64,000 bases of DNA, taken from NCBI GenBank assembly GCA_964438995.1, contig CAYTMQ010000001.1:558001-622000 (forward strand). Reading direction: 5' to 3'. Below, piece after piece: positions 60,843 through 64,000 of the stretch. Origin of the DNA: JABMMZ01 sp964438995 (lineage in GTDB: Bacteria > Bacteroidota > Bacteroidia > NS11-12g > UBA955). The position numbers and the translations under genes were made by a program. The notes beneath the pieces were generated by a model, which saw only the letters and a list, made by a program, of their open reading frames with translations, was not told the DNA's origin and did not search any database. The stretch's first letter is position 1, and every line of letters begins with the position of its first letter.

Positions 60843-61565
60843 ATGCGATATTTATTGGAATTATCTTACGATGGTGGGAACTATCAAGGCTGGCAGGTAC
60901 AACCAAATGGATTAACCGTTCAGGAAGTGCTTAACAATGCCATCTCTGTTATTACCCGTCAAAACATCGAAACAGTCGGCTGTGGCCGAACAGATACAGG
61001 TGTTCACGCGAGACAGTATTTTGCTCACTTTGATGTTGAACTAGAATTGCCAAACAATTTCTTAAGAAGTTTGAATGGTATTTTGCCAATTGATATTGCT
61101 GTGCATGATTGTCAAATGGTAAGCAGTGAGTTCAGTGCTAGATTTGATGCCATCTCTAGAACCTATGAATATCAAATCATTTTCGAAAAAGACCCATTTC
61201 TTCACAAACATGCTGTGAGATGGTACACAGATTTAAACATTGATGACATGAATAAAGCTTGCAACTCTATTATAGGAACCCATGATTTTGCCTGCTTTAG
61301 TAAGGTCAATACCGATGTTAAAAATTACAATTGCAATTTGATGTCAGCTCAATGGTTTTATAGAGATAATATATTGATATTCGAAGTAAAAGCCAACAGG
61401 TTTTTAAGAAACATGGTTAGGGCTATGGTTGGCACTCTAACTCAAGTTGGTGAGGGGAGAATAGACATCAAAAAATTTCATGAAATTATAGAGAGCAAGG
61501 ACAGAAGAAATGCTGGTACCTCAGTGCCTGCTCATGGTTTGTATCTTGTTGGAATCGAATATTAA
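60843..61565 (+). CDS. truA: tRNA pseudouridine(38-40) synthase TruA
   Basis: The 240-residue enzyme has the catalytic Asp D51 in GCGRTDTGVHARQYFAHFD, plus RTYEYQIIF and FLRNMVRAMVGTLTQVGEGR, all standard for TruA. It isomerises uridines in the anticodon arm of tRNAs. Length is normal for the family. Its ATG lies 4 bp after the T run of the preceding terminator, and the gene is followed closely by lpxK, with which it is likely co-transcribed. Confidence 0.97.
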   Translation: MRYLLELSYDGGNYQGWQVQPNGLTVQEVLNNAISVITRQNIETVGCGRTDTGVHARQYFAHFDVELELPNNFLRSLNGILPIDIAVHDCQMVSSEFSARFDAISRTYEYQIIFEKDPFLHKHAVRWYTDLNIDDMNKACNSIIGTHDFACFSKVNTDVKNYNCNLMSAQWFYRDNILIFEVKANRFLRNMVRAMVGTLTQVGEGRIDIKKFHEIIESKDRRNAGTSVPAHGLYLVGIEY

Positions 61566-61583
61566 TGTAGTTTGAATAGAATA

Positions 61584-62603
61584 ATGAAGTTTCTTCTACT
61601 GCCTTTTTCTTGGTTATTTGGTGTGTTAACCTACATCAGAAATTGGTTGTATAACAGAGGCTATATTAAGTCATATAAATCATCCATTAAATCTATTGTT
61701 ATTGGCAATTTACAAGTAGGTGGAGCAGGTAAAACGCCAATGACTGCTTACCTTTTTGATGAATTGAAATCGCATTTTAAAATTGCTATTTTATCAAGAG
61801 GTTATGGCAGAAAATCCAAAGGTTTACTTGTTGCCAATGCCACTTCAAGCTCGGCAGATATTGGAGATGAGCCGAAATGGTACTTTGATCATTTGGTTGG
61901 TAGTACGGTTGTCGTTGCAGAAAAACGTCAACAAGGTTTACAATATTTAGAGACTACAGACAACAACCTTGTATTGTTGGATGACGCCTATCAGCACAGA
62001 GCAATCACAGCTGATTGTTACCTGTTGTTGAGCGAATATTCAAATCCATATTTTAAAGATTATCCAATGCCTTATGGCAGAATGAGAGAGTATAGAACTG
62101 GTGACAAGCGTGCAGATGCCATCATCATTACAAAATGTCCAGCAAACTTAAGTATACAAGAGAAAATTGATTGTATAAAAAAAGTCAATCCATTGGATGG
62201 TCAGGAAGTATATTTTACCTCTCTCAAAGCATTTAAACCAGTGGCTCTAAAGGGCAATAAAGAGTTTAATGCAAACGACTATCACAGCATCATTGCATTG
62301 AGTGGAATAGCCAATCCATCTTCATTTATAGACATGTGTAGTAGTTTTGGTAAAGCGGTTGTAGAGAAAAGTTTCAAAGACCATCATGCTTATACAAGTC
62401 AAGACATTGCCTCGATAGAATCAATGATTGGTCAGGGTGTTTGCGTGATATGCACAGAGAAGGACGCTGTTAAACTCAAAGAGAAGGAATTGTTTAACGA
62501 CTTGTCTGAAAACGTCTATTTTTCATTGCCAGTGCGACCATACTTTTTATTTGATGAAGCAAATAAATTCAAGCAATGTATTATGAGAACAATTTCTCAT
62601 TAG
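61584..62603 (+). CDS. lpxK: Tetraacyldisaccharide 4'-kinase LpxK
   Basis: The roughly 339-residue inner-membrane kinase phosphorylates the lipid A disaccharide at the 4' position. It has an N-terminal membrane-associated helix (MKFLLLPFSWLFGVLTYIRN), a P-loop GNLQVGGAGKTP (41-52), ILSRGYGRKSKG, DEPKWYFDHL and LVLLDDAYQHR, all LpxK marks. The ATG at 61584 is chosen over a TTG four codons upstream. Its presence shows a Gram-negative envelope with lipid A. Confidence 0.95.
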   Translation: MKFLLLPFSWLFGVLTYIRNWLYNRGYIKSYKSSIKSIVIGNLQVGGAGKTPMTAYLFDELKSHFKIAILSRGYGRKSKGLLVANATSSSADIGDEPKWYFDHLVGSTVVVAEKRQQGLQYLETTDNNLVLLDDAYQHRAITADCYLLLSEYSNPYFKDYPMPYGRMREYRTGDKRADAIIITKCPANLSIQEKIDCIKKVNPLDGQEVYFTSLKAFKPVALKGNKEFNANDYHSIIALSGIANPSSFIDMCSSFGKAVVEKSFKDHHAYTSQDIASIESMIGQGVCVICTEKDAVKLKEKELFNDLSENVYFSLPVRPYFLFDEANKFKQCIMRTISH

Positions 62604-62725
62604 TATTTCTTCTATCTATAATCTAATTTTAAATTCAGCAACATATCATTTATTCTGATATTTTTGCATCGTGTTTATTGTGCATCTAATGTTGTTCAAT
62701 TGACATTCATAAAGACTTTTTGAAA

Positions 62726-63961
62726 GTGTCAGAAAATAGTAAACCTATATGGAAAAGAGTACAAGCAGTTTATGTCTTGTTTGCCATTTATGGTTTATGG
62801 CTGTTATCGCTTAAGAGTCGTGATTATGGGGGTTTCGACGATTTTGACGTGTTCTTCAATGCTGGGAAAAGGTTGTTGCTAGGTGAAAATATCTATGGTG
62901 AACCCCACATTCAGAATTTAAAGTATTTTTACAGTGTTTTCTTCGCTGGAATTCTTAGTTTGCTTCAAGGAAGTGGCGTTGTTGTCGCCAAATGGCTTTG
63001 GTTTTTAATCAATTTTACTGCCCTCTTTAGAATATTATTTTTATTCAAACAATGGATTCCTCAGGACGTAAAATGGAAAGCAGCCATCATTTTTCTGATG
63101 CTGTTGTTGTGTTCTAAAATCATCTTAATCAATTTTGTATCCAATCAAATGACCATATTTATACTATGGACGGTCATTGAATCATACGTACAACTTAAGA
63201 AAGATAGATTGGTTTTAGCGGCCATAATTCTATGCCTTGGTATCAATGTTAAAATTTTGCCAATAGTTGTCGTGCCATACTTTATTTACATAGCCTCCAA
63301 TAGATTCAGATTCTTTATGTATGGGTTGTTGGGATTGATGTTTTATACGTTTATTCCAGCGCTGTTTATCGGGTGGGATTACAATTGGATGTTGATAGGC
63401 GAATGGTTGAAAACACTAAATCCTGTAAGTAAAATCCATGTCATGCAAACTTATGAGTATGGTATATTGGATATTTCTTCTTTGATAACCAAGTATTTGT
63501 CTGATGAGCCAGTGTATCTTGAACCCAAACTAAATGTGGCCTCATGGTCGATGGGACAGTTGTTTGTGCTAACCAATTTTTTAAGGATTAGTTTATTGTC
63601 TGGTGCAGTTTTTCTAGCTTTTAAAATTAAACAACCTATAAAAGGCTTGTCAAATGAATTGTTGATTTTGTCCGCATTTTTGGCGCTCGCACCTCTGTGT
63701 TTTCCGCATCAAAGAGAATACAGTTTCTTCTTTTATTCGCCTATGTGGTTGTGTTTATTGGTTATGACAATCAAATCCAATTCAATCAAAGATTATATTG
63801 TTTTTGGATGTCTAGTGTTGTTATCAGGATTACTCACATGGGTAGATTTTGTCGGCAAAGATATGGTAGATATTTTCAACTTTTATAGAATAACAACCGT
63901 TGGGATGTTCTGTATGTTTGTCTACTATGTTTACTATGTAAATAGCTTGAATAAAGATTAA
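62726..63961 (+). CDS. GT87-like multi-pass membrane glycosyltransferase
   Basis: About 411 residues with nine to ten membrane helices. The segment after the first helix, RDYGGFDDFDVFFNAGKRLL followed by LGENIYGE, has the Asp-containing loop and the (A/G)-x-x-L-L-x-G-x-x-x-Y pattern of GT87 (DUF2029) lipid-linked sugar transferases. Later loops hold conserved Lys-Ile-Leu-Pro and HQREYSFF. It probably adds a sugar from a polyprenyl phosphate on the periplasmic side. The start may be TTG at 62720 or GTG at 62726; there is no ATG near. It lies 120 bp after lpxK. Confidence 0.8.
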   Translation: MSENSKPIWKRVQAVYVLFAIYGLWLLSLKSRDYGGFDDFDVFFNAGKRLLLGENIYGEPHIQNLKYFYSVFFAGILSLLQGSGVVVAKWLWFLINFTALFRILFLFKQWIPQDVKWKAAIIFLMLLLCSKIILINFVSNQMTIFILWTVIESYVQLKKDRLVLAAIILCLGINVKILPIVVVPYFIYIASNRFRFFMYGLLGLMFYTFIPALFIGWDYNWMLIGEWLKTLNPVSKIHVMQTYEYGILDISSLITKYLSDEPVYLEPKLNVASWSMGQLFVLTNFLRISLLSGAVFLAFKIKQPIKGLSNELLILSAFLALAPLCFPHQREYSFFFYSPMWLCLLVMTIKSNSIKDYIVFGCLVLLSGLLTWVDFVGKDMVDIFNFYRITTVGMFCMFVYYVYYVNSLNKD

Positions 63962-64000
63962 TATTTCAATACTTTGCCACTACCTTTGGCTTCTATGGTA
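63958..64000 (-). CDS. Possible 3' end of a leftward gene running off the window
   Basis: On the minus strand the edge of the window reads T-I-E-A-K-G-S-G-K-V-L-K-Y and then TAA (63960-63958), a plausible C-terminus overlapping the stop of the convergent membrane-protein gene. Only 13 codons are visible, too few to name a product; the frame may be chance. Confidence 0.3.
   Translation of the reverse strand, partial: TIEAKGSGKVLKY

Overview
The window comes from an AT-rich member of the Bacteroidota. The evidence is two TonB-dependent receptors, several proteins with type IX secretion (T9SS) C-terminal domains, a PorV/PorQ-family protein, DUF5686 and DUF6089 family proteins, an SprB-like repeat, and promoters with the Bacteroidota -7 box TAnnTTTG. 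TGA, TAA and TAG all end genes, so the code is standard. The order within the phylum cannot be fixed from the sequence alone.

Region 1 (1 to about 21.9 kb) is an accessory island. From the left it holds: the end of an EEP-family nuclease or phosphatase gene and two unknown small genes; an orphan HipB-like regulator beside a 41-bp tandem inverted-repeat array; a split HipA system of the HipB-HipS-HipT kind with three operator-like sites at exact 61-bp steps; a phage-like switch (repressor, operator, excisionase-like protein); and a replication-type module in which a DUF3987 helicase-like and a zinc-finger/Toprim primase-like gene are bracketed and separated by three repeat clusters. A defence block follows. 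An RloA/RloB pair faces a long, tightly packed operon that reads hsdM, hsdS, GNAT-like, SLATT, SMODS nucleotidyltransferase, GmrSD-like, hsdR. A two-gene CBASS-type unit and a DUF262/DUF1524 nuclease therefore sit inside a type I restriction-modification operon. An HNH endonuclease gene without a usual start codon closes the island. No integrase is visible. A 46-bp copy of the 3' tail of the next gene at 21882-21927 suggests where the island meets the older chromosome.

Region 2 (21.9-42 kb) is lineage-specific chromosome: WG-repeat and MORN-type secreted proteins, a second complete hipBA module, two tandem Kelch/T9SS paralogues, a small TonB-dependent receptor, L-threonine aldolase, a cutC plus glycosylasparaginase pair, an atypical SDR, a decayed DUF3050 gene, and a D-2-hydroxyacid dehydrogenase with a long-range inverted repeat just before its start.

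Region 3 (42-64 kb) is mostly conserved. A three-gene surface operon (TonB receptor-like, very large T9SS cargo, PorV/PorQ-like) has codon use that looks adapted to high expression. It is followed by greA, a HIT hydrolase, DUF5686, DUF6089, an AlbA_2 protein, an M16 peptidase, a nitronate monooxygenase-like protein, an M20 dipeptidase, a lipoprotein with a cytochrome c-like tail, truA, lpxK and a GT87-like membrane protein. At greA and truA a -7 box lies directly in front of the preceding gene's terminator hairpin, so the downstream transcript would start inside the hairpin.
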